DNA of 9,741 nucleotides, from contig DXVZ01000186.1 of the NCBI GenBank assembly GCA_019417125.1, forward strand, positions 1-9,741. The letters run 5' to 3'. The stretch comes from Phascolarctobacterium sp. (GTDB lineage Bacteria > Bacillota > Negativicutes > Acidaminococcales > Acidaminococcaceae). This document shows, piece by piece, positions 1 to 7,872 of the stretch. A program made the position numbers and the translations under genes. Numbering within the stretch: the first letter of the stretch is position 1; every line of letters starts with the position of its first letter. A model generated the notes under the pieces. The model was not told where the DNA came from and made no database searches. It saw nothing but the letters and a program-made list of their open reading frames with translations.

Positions 1-856
1 CTGTGTTCTGCTGTAATAAAATACGGCTTACGTCTTTTTCAGTTAACAGCCAGCGGCAAAAATCAAGCGCCGCTTTATTTTCACTGCTGAGTGCGTCGAT
101 GCCTACGCCCCACAGGTTCACCGCTGTGCCCTCAACCGGACGTGCAACATACGCCGGAAATGAATTTTCCAGATACTGAAAAATATAACTGCTGCGTGTT
201 AATGCAATATCGGCATCGCCAGTTGCCGTCATGCGTATGGGCGTAAACGGGAACTTTGCATACTGCGGAATATTTTTTTGTAGTTCGCGCAGATAGCCCA
301 AAGCGTTTTCTTCTCCCCAGTGGCTGGCAAACGCACATAAAAAATTGCGCGTTTCTTCAGTATCGCTTAGGTTTTCCATCACAATGCGGATATCCTTAAT
401 TTTCAGCAAATCTTCCCAGGTACGGATGTTTTCCTGCCCTGCCCTGCGGGCAAAGCTTTGGTTAACCAAAAGCACTACTGGGTCATAAAAAACGCCGTAC
501 CAGTAATTTTCGCTGCTTTTAAAACCTTGCGGCAGAGAGGCGGCTTCTTCCACCTCAAACTGAATAAGTTGTTTATTCTGTTCTAAATTTACAAGTTTGC
601 TGAATTCCAGCAAATATATATCCGGCTGTTTTTGCTCTTTTTCATTATTTTCCGGAGCCAGCCACACCTTATATCTTCCCTGCGAAGCGTTATATTCTTC
701 GGCTAGCGCCAAAAGCAGCGCTCTGTTCTGGTCAGATACCAGTATGGCTTCGTTTTCGTTGTTTAAATGTACAACGTCATCAAAAAAAGAACATCCTGCC
801 AGGCAGAATATTATTATAACTGCCAGCAAGCCGGTAACAAGCTTTTTTAAAGACAT
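1..856 (-). CDS. Extracellular solute-binding lipoprotein, ABC importer type (partial, 3' end missing)
   Basis: The frame is open from ATG at 856 to the left edge, giving 285 codons with no stop, so the C-terminus is outside the window. Residues 1-21 form a lipoprotein signal peptide (Lys-Lys, then a hydrophobic stretch) ending in the lipobox L-A-G-C, with Cys22 as the predicted lipidated residue. The mature part resembles family 1 / iron(III)-type periplasmic binding proteins: a 'GVFYDPVVLLVN' strand at 121-132, the 'TWEDLL' motif at 146-151 and 'GDADIALTRS' at 213-222. The family captures a ligand outside the membrane and delivers it to an ABC permease. The ligand cannot be told, and no permease or ATPase is visible, though they could lie beyond the edge. 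A GAGGA ribosome site (863-867) sits 6 bases before the ATG and overlaps the ygiQ stop codon, so the two genes are probably translationally linked. Lipoprotein call is strong; transporter role is by family resemblance. Confidence 0.85.
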   Translation of the reverse strand, partial: MSLKKLVTGLLAVIIIFCLAGCSFFDDVVHLNNENEAILVSDQNRALLLALAEEYNASQGRYKVWLAPENNEKEQKQPDIYLLEFSKLVNLEQNKQLIQFEVEEAASLPQGFKSSENYWYGVFYDPVVLLVNQSFARRAGQENIRTWEDLLKIKDIRIVMENLSDTEETRNFLCAFASHWGEENALGYLRELQKNIPQYAKFPFTPIRMTATGDADIALTRSSYIFQYLENSFPAYVARPVEGTAVNLWGVGIDALSSENKAALDFCRWLLTEKDVSRILLQQNT

Positions 857-865
857 AAAAATTCC

Positions 866-2716
866 TCATCTTTTTTTAGCTTTTATACTGCTGCGTGCTT
901 TTGACGCTGTGCTGCGTCTGTAAGGAGCAGTTACTTTCAGCAGGCATTTTTCGCCGCTGCCGATAAGGTCAGTGCGTCCTGCTTTTTGCAGCGCTTCTTT
1001 AACAAGCATACGGTTTCGGGGGTTTTTATACTGCATAAGCGCACGCTGCATTGCCTTCTCGTGCGGATTGCGTGCAACAAATACCTCGCGCCCTGTTTCC
1101 GGGTTATAGCCGGAATAATACATCGCTGTAGAAAGGCTTCCTGGAGTTGGAATAAAGTCCTGCACCTGTTCAGGCTGATGGCCGATATCTCGCAGAAATT
1201 CCGCCAGTTCGATGGCATCGTCCAATGTACAGCCCGGATGGCTGGAAATAAAATAAGGTACTAAAAACTGCTTTAAACCGATTTCTTTGTTCTTTTTGGC
1301 GAAGGCGCGCATAAATTTTAAGTAAACCTCTTTACCGGGTTTACCCATATTTTTTAAAGCGCGCGGCGCTACGTGTTCCGGCGCAATTTTCAGCTGCCCG
1401 CTGACATGATAGCGGCAAAGCTCGTCCATAAATTCACCGGTCTTTTCTTCCAGCAAATAATCATAGCGGATACCGGAGCGGATAAATACTTTTTTGATAC
1501 CGGGAATAGCTCTGATTTTACGCAAAAGCGCAATATAATCGCTGTGGCTGCTGTCTAAATTGGGACATGGTTTCGGAAACAGGCACTGCCTGTCGCGGCA
1601 GGCGCCGGCTTTAAGCTGTTTGGCACATGCCGGATGCCGGAAATTTGCCGTCGGGCCGCCGACATCGTGTATATAACCCTTAAAATCAGGCATTGCCGCA
1701 ATAATTTTTGCTTCACGCAGAATTGATTCATGGCTGCGTGCCTGAATAATACGCCCCTGATGGCTATGAATGGCGCAGAATGAACAGCTGCCGAAACATC
1801 CGCGGCAGCTGATGATGCTGAAGCGTACTTCTTCAATAGCAGGTACGCCGCCTTTGGCTTCATAACTTGGATGATAGGTTCGCTGATAATTAAGGTCGTA
1901 AATGGCGTCCATTTCCTCCTGCGTCAGCGGATACGGAGCAGGATTTTGTACCAAATATTTACTTCCGTTTTTCTGTACAACGGTTTTACCGTAAAACGGA
2001 TCCTGTTCCTTACTTTGCTGATAATGCGCTTTGGCAAAAAGACGTTTGTTTTTAAGGCAGTCTTCGTAAGAAGGTATTTCCACATAATCGTCTAAGCCTG
2101 CCAAGGTATCAGTCATATACGCTGTACCGCGGATATAGTGCATATCCTGCATAGAAGCTCCGCCGCTTAAATAATCGGCTGCTTCCGTAATCTGCTTTTC
2201 ACCCATGCCGTAAATTAAAAGGTCGGCGCCGCAATCAGCCAAAATCGAAGGCAGCAGTTTATCCTCCCAGTAATCGTAATGGGCAAAACGGCGCAGGCTG
2301 GCTTCAATGCCACCGATGATAACTGGCATATCAGGCCAAAGCTTTTTTATCTGTTTTGCATAAACAGCCGCAGCGTGGTCAGGGCGCTTGCCCATTTCGC
2401 CGCCCGGCGTGTAATTATCTTTTTTACGTTCTTTTTTTGCCGCTGTGTAGTGGCACAGCATCGAATCAAGATTACCGCCCGAAATAAGCACAGCCAAACG
2501 CGGTTTACCCAAAGCAGCAAAATTCTGCGGGCTGCGCCAATCGGGCTGGCACAAAAGCGCTACTTTGTAGCCCTGCGCTTCAAGCACGCGGCAAATAACG
2601 GCAGGTCCAAACGAAGGATGATCCACATAAGCATCGCCGCTTACAAACAGAAAATCCAGCTGTTCCCAACCGCGTTCTTTAATTTCTTCTATCGAAATTG
2701 GCAGAAAATCTTTCAT
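866..2716 (-). CDS. ygiQ: YgiQ-family radical SAM protein (UPF0313)
   Basis: A 616-residue protein with the plan of the YgiQ family: an N-terminal cobalamin-binding-like Rossmann region (about 20-200, 'DFLFVSGDAYVDHPSFGPAVICRVLEAQ' region), then a radical SAM core. The iron-sulfur motif C-x3-C-x2-C is intact at Cys307, Cys311 and Cys314. It should bind a 4Fe-4S cluster and S-adenosylmethionine in the cytoplasm; the family's substrate is unknown, so no reaction is claimed. A second Cys group (364, 373, 378, 384) follows the core motif. The C-terminus (about 480-590, 'VPYFISSHPGCT', 'DFIPTPGSLSTAMYYSG') matches the family and ends in a short basic Ala/Ser/Lys tail. The ATG at 2716 has GGAGGG at 2728-2733, a rather long 11-base spacing. 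The gene lies 21 bases after rodZ and 9 bases before the lipoprotein gene, in one operon. Family assignment is firm. Confidence 0.95.
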   Translation of the reverse strand: MKDFLPISIEEIKERGWEQLDFLFVSGDAYVDHPSFGPAVICRVLEAQGYKVALLCQPDWRSPQNFAALGKPRLAVLISGGNLDSMLCHYTAAKKERKKDNYTPGGEMGKRPDHAAAVYAKQIKKLWPDMPVIIGGIEASLRRFAHYDYWEDKLLPSILADCGADLLIYGMGEKQITEAADYLSGGASMQDMHYIRGTAYMTDTLAGLDDYVEIPSYEDCLKNKRLFAKAHYQQSKEQDPFYGKTVVQKNGSKYLVQNPAPYPLTQEEMDAIYDLNYQRTYHPSYEAKGGVPAIEEVRFSIISCRGCFGSCSFCAIHSHQGRIIQARSHESILREAKIIAAMPDFKGYIHDVGGPTANFRHPACAKQLKAGACRDRQCLFPKPCPNLDSSHSDYIALLRKIRAIPGIKKVFIRSGIRYDYLLEEKTGEFMDELCRYHVSGQLKIAPEHVAPRALKNMGKPGKEVYLKFMRAFAKKNKEIGLKQFLVPYFISSHPGCTLDDAIELAEFLRDIGHQPEQVQDFIPTPGSLSTAMYYSGYNPETGREVFVARNPHEKAMQRALMQYKNPRNRMLVKEALQKAGRTDLIGSGEKCLLKVTAPYRRSTASKARSSIKAKKR

Positions 2717-2727
2717 TATTATGAAAG
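2710..2727 (-). promoter_or_regulatory. Hairpin holding the ygiQ start codon
   Basis: On the minus strand CTTTCAT (2727-2721), a 4-base loop AATA, then ATGAAAG (2716-2710) forms a 7-bp perfect stem whose 3' arm starts with the ygiQ ATG. The ribosome site GGAGGG (2733-2728) lies immediately upstream and outside the stem. It could lower free initiation and favour coupling to rodZ translation; this is inference. The stem is AT-rich and may be weak. Confidence 0.45.
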
Positions 2728-2737
2728 CCCTCCAAAA

Positions 2738-3475
2738 TTATTTTTTATACGTTCTTACAACGGAACCGACTTCCGGGTCTTTTGGTAAAGTTTCACCGTT
2801 GACGGTAATCTGCATGGCGCCGATGTTGCCATAATGCACGCTGATGTTATCTTTGGCTTTAAAGCTTTGCTGCTGCCCTGCTTCCATTATACCGCTGAAA
2901 ACAATCTCACCGTCAGAAGTAATTTCCATCCAGCAGCGGTCGGCTACGCATTTTAATTCAAGGTTAACACCATCATAAACAGGTTTTTGCACAGCTTGTT
3001 CTTCTGTAGTTGCTGCAACAGTAGTTTGCTGGGACGGCTGTTCCGCAACAATATTTTGTGAAGAATCGTTGTTCATAAACCAGGCTATGCCACCGGCGAC
3101 AATGATAACTAGTGCCAGTACTGCAACATAACTTAACCAGTTGCCGGAAGAAACTCTTTCTGCCTTAATCTGCGGTGAAATACTGATTTTTTCCACCATT
3201 CTGATAGGTTGGGGCGCTACGGCTTCCTTGCTCAGACCGCTGTTCTGAGCCTTGTAAATATTGACAAGATCCGGCCCGTTAAGACCCAAAAAATTACCGT
3301 ATGTGCGGATAATGCCCTTGGCAAAAACATCGCCGGGAATTTTATCAAATTCGCCCTGCTCCACCGCATCAAGGTAAAGTTTACGGATACTGGTTGCCGC
3401 TTCTGCTTCTTCCAGTGACAAACCTTTGGCCAGACGTGCTTCTTTAAGCATATTGCTGACATTTTCCATATCCAT
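2738..3475 (-). CDS. rodZ: RodZ-like helix-turn-helix membrane protein (HTH_25 / DUF4115)
   Basis: The protein is 245 residues from the preferred start. Residues about 5-75 are an XRE-like helix-turn-helix of the RodZ type ('LKEARLAKGLSLEEAEAATSI', then 'FAKGIIRTYGNFLGL'). A basic linker leads to a single membrane span at about 113-134, then a Gln/Thr-rich low-complexity linker (about 140-165) and a C-terminal beta domain (DUF4115) at about 170-240 with 'CWMEI', 'SGIMEAGQQQSF' and 'GNIGAMQITVNGE'. RodZ proteins link MreB filaments to the elongation machinery and help keep rod shape; the HTH domain is cytoplasmic and contacts MreB rather than acting chiefly on DNA. A longer frame starts at ATG 3490, overlapping the ftsK stop (TAATG), but it lacks an upstream ribosome site, while GGAGG at 3488-3484 sits 8 bases before ATG 3475. 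I therefore choose 3475. Length and plan are normal for short Bacillota RodZ proteins. Confidence 0.9.
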   Translation of the reverse strand: MDMENVSNMLKEARLAKGLSLEEAEAATSIRKLYLDAVEQGEFDKIPGDVFAKGIIRTYGNFLGLNGPDLVNIYKAQNSGLSKEAVAPQPIRMVEKISISPQIKAERVSSGNWLSYVAVLALVIIVAGGIAWFMNNDSSQNIVAEQPSQQTTVAATTEEQAVQKPVYDGVNLELKCVADRCWMEITSDGEIVFSGIMEAGQQQSFKAKDNISVHYGNIGAMQITVNGETLPKDPEVGSVVRTYKK

Positions 3476-3483
3476 AACCGTTT

Positions 3484-3488
3484 CCTCC
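3484..3488 (-). promoter_or_regulatory. rodZ ribosome binding site, decides the start
   Basis: GGAGG on the minus strand lies 8 bases before ATG 3475. It would fall inside the coding region if ATG 3490 were used, so it favours the shorter protein. It lies immediately after the ftsK stop codon (3490-3492), which suggests that ribosomes finishing ftsK can reload here. Confidence 0.75.
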
Positions 3489-3489
3489 A

Positions 3490-6093
3490 TTAATTACTTG
3501 TAAAAAATTTGTCTTCTATAACAGCTTTGGGCATAATAAGCTCGCGCGGCTTGCTGCCCGCCGCATGGCTGATAATACCCAAATCTTCCATACAGTCTAT
3601 AAGCCTGGCTGCCCTTGTGTAACCAATACGGAACTTGCGCTGCAGCATTGATGACGATGCCTGGCCTGTATCCATTACAAGCCTTACAGCATCTTCAAAT
3701 AATTCGTCGCGTTCGTTGTCAAATCCTGCCTGCTGCGCAGCGGTATTTTTATCACTTTCCAGCGCCTGCTCCGTTACTTCGCTAGTATATTCAACAGGTA
3801 TTGCCTGTTCTTTAATAAAATCAACAATTCTGTTCAACTCGTCATCGCTGACAAACGCTCCCTGCACCCTGATAGGTTTATTAATCCCAATCGGGTAAAA
3901 CAGCATATCGCCTTTGCCAAGCAGTTTTTCTGCGCCGCCCATATCCAAAATCGTACGCGAATCGGTCTGCGAGGAAACTGCAAACGCAATGCGCGAAGGA
4001 ATATTAGCTTTTACGATGCCGGTAATAACATCGACGGACGGGCGCTGCGTAGCGAGGATAAGATGAATACCGGCAGCCCTTGCCTTTTGTGCCAGGCGGA
4101 GAATTGCATCCTCAACGTCAACCTTGGCAACCATCATCAAATCGGCAAGCTCATCGATAATTATAACTATAAACGGCATTTTTTCTTCCGCATGTTCGTT
4201 ATAGCTGCTGATGTCGCGCACATGGCTATCCGCAAACGCTTTATAGCGGCGTTCCATTTCGGCAACAGCCCAATGCAGCGCCGAAGCTGCTTTTTTACTG
4301 TCCGTTACGACCGGTGTTAAAAGATGCGGAATACCGTTATAATTGGAGAGCTCGACCACTTTCGGGTCAACCAAAATCAATTTTACATAATCCGGCTGGT
4401 ACTTATAAAGCAAGCCGGCAATAATCGTATTAATGCAGACTGATTTGCCGGAGCCGGTGGAACCAGCCACCAATAAATGCGGCATTTTACTTAAATCAGC
4501 CGTAATAATGTTGCCGCTTATATCTTTGCCCAGTCCTATGCACAGCTTGCCGTTGGAATTTTTAACTGCATCGCAGTCAACAACTTCCTTAAAGAACACG
4601 GTATCGTTCTTTAAATTAGGCACTTCAATACCGATGGCGGCTTTGCCGGGAATAGGAGCTTCGATACGCACGCCAGGAGCAGCAAGTTTCAGCGCGATAT
4701 CGTCTGCCAAATTAACTACCGCACTCACTTTAACGCCAGGTGCCGGTTCAAGCTCAAACCTTGTTACAGACGGACCGCGCGTAACAGCAACAACAGAAGC
4801 GCGAACTTTAAAATCAGAAAGTGTCTGTTCCAAAACCCCACACTGGTGGCGGATGCCTTCTTCCAAATTGCGGTCTTTGGTAACAGTCGGCGTATTTAAC
4901 AGTGAAAGCGGCGGCAGTTTGTAGCCTGTGACAGTATCAGTCTCTGCTGTTTTTTCTTTCTGCAATGATACAGCTGTTTCTTTTGCCTGCGTATTTTTAA
5001 CTAAATCGGCGCTGTCGGCAATATTCAGCGGTTTTTCTGCAACGCTTTCCTTTGAGTGTACCGGTTTGGCAAATGCAGTTTCCGCCGGCAATTCAGCGTC
5101 AGAAAAATCAATAGTTTTTTTCCTATATGGGTTTAAAAAGCTTCCGGCAGGAGCCATATTCTGCTCAGGCTTAACAAATTTTTCCAAAACTGGCTTGCTT
5201 TCCTGCTTTACAGAAGGTTGGGCAAGTTCTGTATCTTCAGGAGCTGCAAAAAACGTTTGCCTTGCTTTGGTATTATTCTCTGTTTGCGGTCCATCTTGCT
5301 GTGTAAAAGGCTCATACGCATCACCCTTATATGCTTCGCTGCGGTAATTTACAAGATGTTCGCTGATGGAAGGCTTCTTATTTTTGCCAAAAAGCCTTTT
5401 AAACGGTCCAGGTTTTTCCAAACCCTCCGTAAATTCGGAAAATTCACCGTCGCGGTAAGGATTGAAATTATTATCCGTGCTTTTAACGGCTTTTGTATTT
5501 TTGCTAAATGGAATTTCATTAGTTGTTTCAGTTATTTCTTTAGCTTTATTGCGCCGTCCTGAACGTTTTTGTGATGATGAAAATGCCGCTTTAATCCTTT
5601 CTATCATTACTCCGAAAGAAATTCTGCTGAACAAAGCGATGCAGAACATACTCAGTACAATTAAAATAATCAGCGCTCCGGCAGTACCTGCTATTTTGCG
5701 CAGCAGCCACAAAATTATGCAGCCAAAAAGGCCTCCGCCTTCTTCCAACGCTGTGTAATTTGAAAAATTAAGCTCTTCGCCTGACGGTGTAAACACATGG
5801 TGAGCCGTACCCAAAAGACACAACAGCAATACTACGAGCGCCACAAACCTGCGGGTAATAGTAAATTTGCCAGAAAAAGCCAGCATATACAGCCCGCATA
5901 TAAAAAGTGCAAGCGGCACGGCAAAAGCTCCCAGCCCAAACAAAACTTCAAAAACTGTAGCGGCAAAATCACCGCTTAAACCGATAAAAGAAGACGTAAC
6001 ATAAACGCCTGCCAAAAGCATAAAAATGCCTGCAATCTTTCTTTTGCGGCCGGTATTCTTTTCTTCTTCTCCTGTTTTTTTATACCTCGGCAA
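3490..6093 (-). CDS. ftsK: FtsK/SpoIIIE-family DNA translocase
   Basis: The 867-residue protein pumps double-stranded DNA through the division or sporulation septum during chromosome segregation. The N-terminus has about four hydrophobic spans between residues 19 and 156. A polar, Pro/Lys/Glu-rich linker covers about 165-405. The motor follows: alpha/beta domains with Walker A G-S-T-G-S-G-K-S at 544-551, 'LILVDPKVVELSNYNGIPHLLTPVVTD' region at about 572-598, Walker B 'IVIIIDEL' at 642-649 with Asp647 and Glu648, and 'ATQRPSVDVITG' at about 681-692. A C-terminal gamma winged-helix (about 795-856, 'RKFRIGYTRAARLIDCMEDLGI') is the part that reads orienting DNA sequences in this family. The open frame extends to TTG 6120, but AAGAGGTG (6108-6101) sits 7 bases before TTG 6093, so I take 6093. 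It follows rnjA by about 28 bases. Sequence alone does not tell FtsK from SpoIIIE use. Confidence 0.95.
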   Translation of the reverse strand: MPRYKKTGEEEKNTGRKRKIAGIFMLLAGVYVTSSFIGLSGDFAATVFEVLFGLGAFAVPLALFICGLYMLAFSGKFTITRRFVALVVLLLCLLGTAHHVFTPSGEELNFSNYTALEEGGGLFGCIILWLLRKIAGTAGALIILIVLSMFCIALFSRISFGVMIERIKAAFSSSQKRSGRRNKAKEITETTNEIPFSKNTKAVKSTDNNFNPYRDGEFSEFTEGLEKPGPFKRLFGKNKKPSISEHLVNYRSEAYKGDAYEPFTQQDGPQTENNTKARQTFFAAPEDTELAQPSVKQESKPVLEKFVKPEQNMAPAGSFLNPYRKKTIDFSDAELPAETAFAKPVHSKESVAEKPLNIADSADLVKNTQAKETAVSLQKEKTAETDTVTGYKLPPLSLLNTPTVTKDRNLEEGIRHQCGVLEQTLSDFKVRASVVAVTRGPSVTRFELEPAPGVKVSAVVNLADDIALKLAAPGVRIEAPIPGKAAIGIEVPNLKNDTVFFKEVVDCDAVKNSNGKLCIGLGKDISGNIITADLSKMPHLLVAGSTGSGKSVCINTIIAGLLYKYQPDYVKLILVDPKVVELSNYNGIPHLLTPVVTDSKKAASALHWAVAEMERRYKAFADSHVRDISSYNEHAEEKMPFIVIIIDELADLMMVAKVDVEDAILRLAQKARAAGIHLILATQRPSVDVITGIVKANIPSRIAFAVSSQTDSRTILDMGGAEKLLGKGDMLFYPIGINKPIRVQGAFVSDDELNRIVDFIKEQAIPVEYTSEVTEQALESDKNTAAQQAGFDNERDELFEDAVRLVMDTGQASSSMLQRKFRIGYTRAARLIDCMEDLGIISHAAGSKPRELIMPKAVIEDKFFTSN

Positions 6094-6100
6094 CTGCGTA

Positions 6101-6108
6101 CACCTCTT
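6101..6108 (-). promoter_or_regulatory. ftsK ribosome binding site, decides the TTG start
   Basis: AAGAGGTG on the minus strand lies 7 bases before TTG 6093. The alternative TTG at 6120, almost touching the rnjA stop (6122-6124), has no comparable site in front of it. Using 6093 removes nine N-terminal residues, including two cysteines. Confidence 0.7.
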
Positions 6109-6121
6109 ACAAAATAACAAT

Positions 6122-7786
6122 TTAAACTTCCATAATAATTGGCAAAATCATCGGACGGCGGCGCGTTTTTTCATACAAAAAGCGACCCAGTGTGTCACGG
6201 ATAGCGCCTTTCAGCACGCTCCACTCTGTCACGTTATTTTCAACGCATTTATCCAGCGCCAATTCTACTTTTTCTTTAGCGGTTTCCATTAAGTCCTCAG
6301 CTTCACGCACATATACAAAACCGCGCGAAACAATATCCGGTCCGGAAACAATACGGCAAGAATTTTTCTCGATTGTTACTACAACAATCATAATGCCATC
6401 CTGCGAAAGCTGGCGGCGGTCACGCAGTACAATATTTCCTACATCGCCTACGCCAAGCCCATCAACCAAAATTTTACCGGCAGGCACCCGGCCAGTAATA
6501 GCAATACTGTTGCGCGTCAGTTCAATAACAGCACCGTTTTCGCCGATAACGATGTTTTCACGCGGCATTCCCAACAATTGGGCAAGCTGCGCATGTTTTA
6601 CAAGGTGGCGGTATTCGCCGTGCACCGGCATAAAGAATTTTGGGCGCACAAGATTATGCATCATTTTTATTTCTTCCTGGCTGGCGTGGCCAGATACATG
6701 CACACCGTTGCTCTTTTCGTAAATAACGTCGGCTCCAAGCTTATAAAGGTTGTCAATCGTGCGCGAAACAAGTTTTTCGTTGCCCGGTATAGGCGTTGCC
6801 GAAATAATTACAGTATCGCCGGGCATGATTTCAACTTTTTTGTGGTCATTATTCGCCATACGAGTCAATGCGGACATCGGTTCGCCCTGGCTGCCGGTAG
6901 TGATAATAACAATCTGGCTCGGTTGGTAATTGCTGGTTTCGTCAATATCAATCAAAACGCCTTCCGGAATTTTCAAATAGCCAAGTTCTATTGAAATATT
7001 AACTACGTTTACCATACTGCGTCCGATAACGGCAACTTTGCGTTTATATCTTACGGCGCTGTCTACAATTTGTTGAATGCGGTGTACATTGGACGAGAAA
7101 GTCGCTACAATAATACGGTTTTTAGCGTAACGAAACTCATCGTCAAAGGTTTGCCCAACACGTTTTTCGCTCGGCGTAAAACCGGGGCGTTCAGCATTGG
7201 TGCTGTCTGCCATAAGCAAAAGCACGCCTTCGTCGCCATATTCAGCAAAACGGTTAAATTCCGTTACCTGCCCATCAACCGGTGTTTGGTCAAACTTAAA
7301 GTCGCCGGTGTGAATAATAAGTCCGACCGGTGTACGGATAGCAAGCGCTATTGCGTCGGGAATGCTGTGATTTACGCGCATAAAGCCAAGTTTAAAAGCA
7401 CCGGCGGTAATTTTATCGCCCGGCTTTATTACATGGCAGTTATCGGAACTTACGCCGTTTTCTTTTAAACGGCCCTGCAAAATGCCCAGAGTCAGGGCAG
7501 TACCATACACAGGCACATTAATCTGCTTCATTACATACGGCAGTGCGCCTATATGATCCTCGTGCCCGTGCGTTAAAAAAATCGCCCTTACTTTATCTTT
7601 GTTCTCCAAAAGATAAGTTATATCGGGAATGACAAGGTCAATTCCCAGCATATCCTCTTCAGGGAACATTAAACCAGCATCGACAAGAATAATATCGTCG
7701 CCATAACGGAACGCCGTCATGTTCTTGCCGATTTCGCCAAGCCCCCCAAGTGGAATAATATTTACTTTATGTTGTGTTTTACTCAA
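6122..7786 (-). CDS. rnjA: Ribonuclease J (5'-3' exo- and endoribonuclease)
   Basis: A full-length 554-residue metallo-beta-lactamase/beta-CASP RNase, the usual size for RNase J. It degrades RNA from 5'-monophosphate ends and can also cut internally, acting in mRNA turnover and rRNA maturation in the cytoplasm. The metal site is complete: H73-G-H-E-D-H78, His140 ('VNHSIPD'), Asp162 ('HTGDFKFD') and His389 ('MPVHGEYRHL'); the beta-CASP 'HVSGHA' motif ends near 368. The C-terminal domain runs from about 450 to the end. The start is TTG 7786, 8 bases after a GGAGGTG site (7801-7795). It is first in the run rnjA-ftsK-rodZ-ygiQ-lipoprotein, with its own promoter and a structured leader. J1 versus J2 cannot be settled here; the symbol rnjA is used because this may be the only copy, and the position before a translocase gene recalls rnjB near spoIIIE in Bacillus. 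Confidence 0.94.
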   Translation of the reverse strand: MSKTQHKVNIIPLGGLGEIGKNMTAFRYGDDIILVDAGLMFPEEDMLGIDLVIPDITYLLENKDKVRAIFLTHGHEDHIGALPYVMKQINVPVYGTALTLGILQGRLKENGVSSDNCHVIKPGDKITAGAFKLGFMRVNHSIPDAIALAIRTPVGLIIHTGDFKFDQTPVDGQVTEFNRFAEYGDEGVLLLMADSTNAERPGFTPSEKRVGQTFDDEFRYAKNRIIVATFSSNVHRIQQIVDSAVRYKRKVAVIGRSMVNVVNISIELGYLKIPEGVLIDIDETSNYQPSQIVIITTGSQGEPMSALTRMANNDHKKVEIMPGDTVIISATPIPGNEKLVSRTIDNLYKLGADVIYEKSNGVHVSGHASQEEIKMMHNLVRPKFFMPVHGEYRHLVKHAQLAQLLGMPRENIVIGENGAVIELTRNSIAITGRVPAGKILVDGLGVGDVGNIVLRDRRQLSQDGIMIVVVTIEKNSCRIVSGPDIVSRGFVYVREAEDLMETAKEKVELALDKCVENNVTEWSVLKGAIRDTLGRFLYEKTRRRPMILPIIMEV

Positions 7787-7794
7787 AAAAAATA

Positions 7795-7801
7795 CACCTC
7801 C
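7795..7801 (-). promoter_or_regulatory. rnjA ribosome binding site
   Basis: GGAGGTG on the minus strand is 8 bases before the TTG start at 7786. It supports a TTG start, since no ATG or GTG lies in frame at a better distance. The spacer is almost all U in RNA and should be unstructured. Confidence 0.8.
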
Positions 7802-7840
7802 AATTATTTATTTTCCGATCAAGCATCACACAGTTTAACA

Positions 7841-7865
7841 AGAGTATTAACCGTACACTTACTCT
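7841..7865 (-). promoter_or_regulatory. Stem-loop at the predicted 5' end of the rnjA transcript
   Basis: On the minus strand AGAGTA (7865-7860) pairs perfectly with TACTCT (7846-7841) around a 13-base loop. The predicted transcription start, 6-8 bases after the TATAAT box, falls at about 7867-7865, so the stem would begin at or within two bases of the 5' end. A 5'-terminal stem hinders enzymes that need a free single-stranded 5' end, which includes RNase J itself. Position is seen; the function is inferred. Confidence 0.5.
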
Positions 7866-7872
7866 ACCGTAT

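Larger units (their letters stand above)
1..7866 (-). other. Predicted five-gene operon rnjA-ftsK-rodZ-ygiQ-lipoprotein
   Basis: The genes run head to tail with gaps of about 28, 14, 21 and 9 bases, each with its own ribosome site. I see no convincing terminator or promoter between them, and a clear promoter stands ahead of the first. Co-transcription is inferred from spacing. The left end of the operon lies outside the window. Confidence 0.75.

Noticed and set aside
597..923. A 108-codon plus-strand open frame opposite the start of the lipoprotein gene
   Set aside because: The minus-strand lipoprotein has a convincing signal peptide, lipobox and ribosome site; the opposite frame has none of these.
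2279..2788. A 169-codon plus-strand open frame spanning the ygiQ-rodZ junction
   Set aside because: It lies opposite two recognised genes, has no recognisable domain, and its composition fits a shadow frame.
4433..4924. A 163-codon plus-strand open frame opposite the FtsK motor domain
   Set aside because: Opposite the conserved Walker A region; Ser/Thr-rich antisense composition and no supporting promoter or ribosome site.
6192..6722. A 176-codon plus-strand open frame opposite rnjA
   Set aside because: It is a shadow of a strongly conserved RNase J frame: it has no recognised domain, no ribosome site of note, and Ser/Thr/Arg-rich composition typical of antisense translation.
7779..7826. 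A 15-codon ATG reading frame in the rnjA leader whose stop overlaps the rnjA start
   Set aside because: It has no ribosome site in front of its ATG and encodes no recognisable peptide; the overlap of TTGAGTAA is likely incidental.
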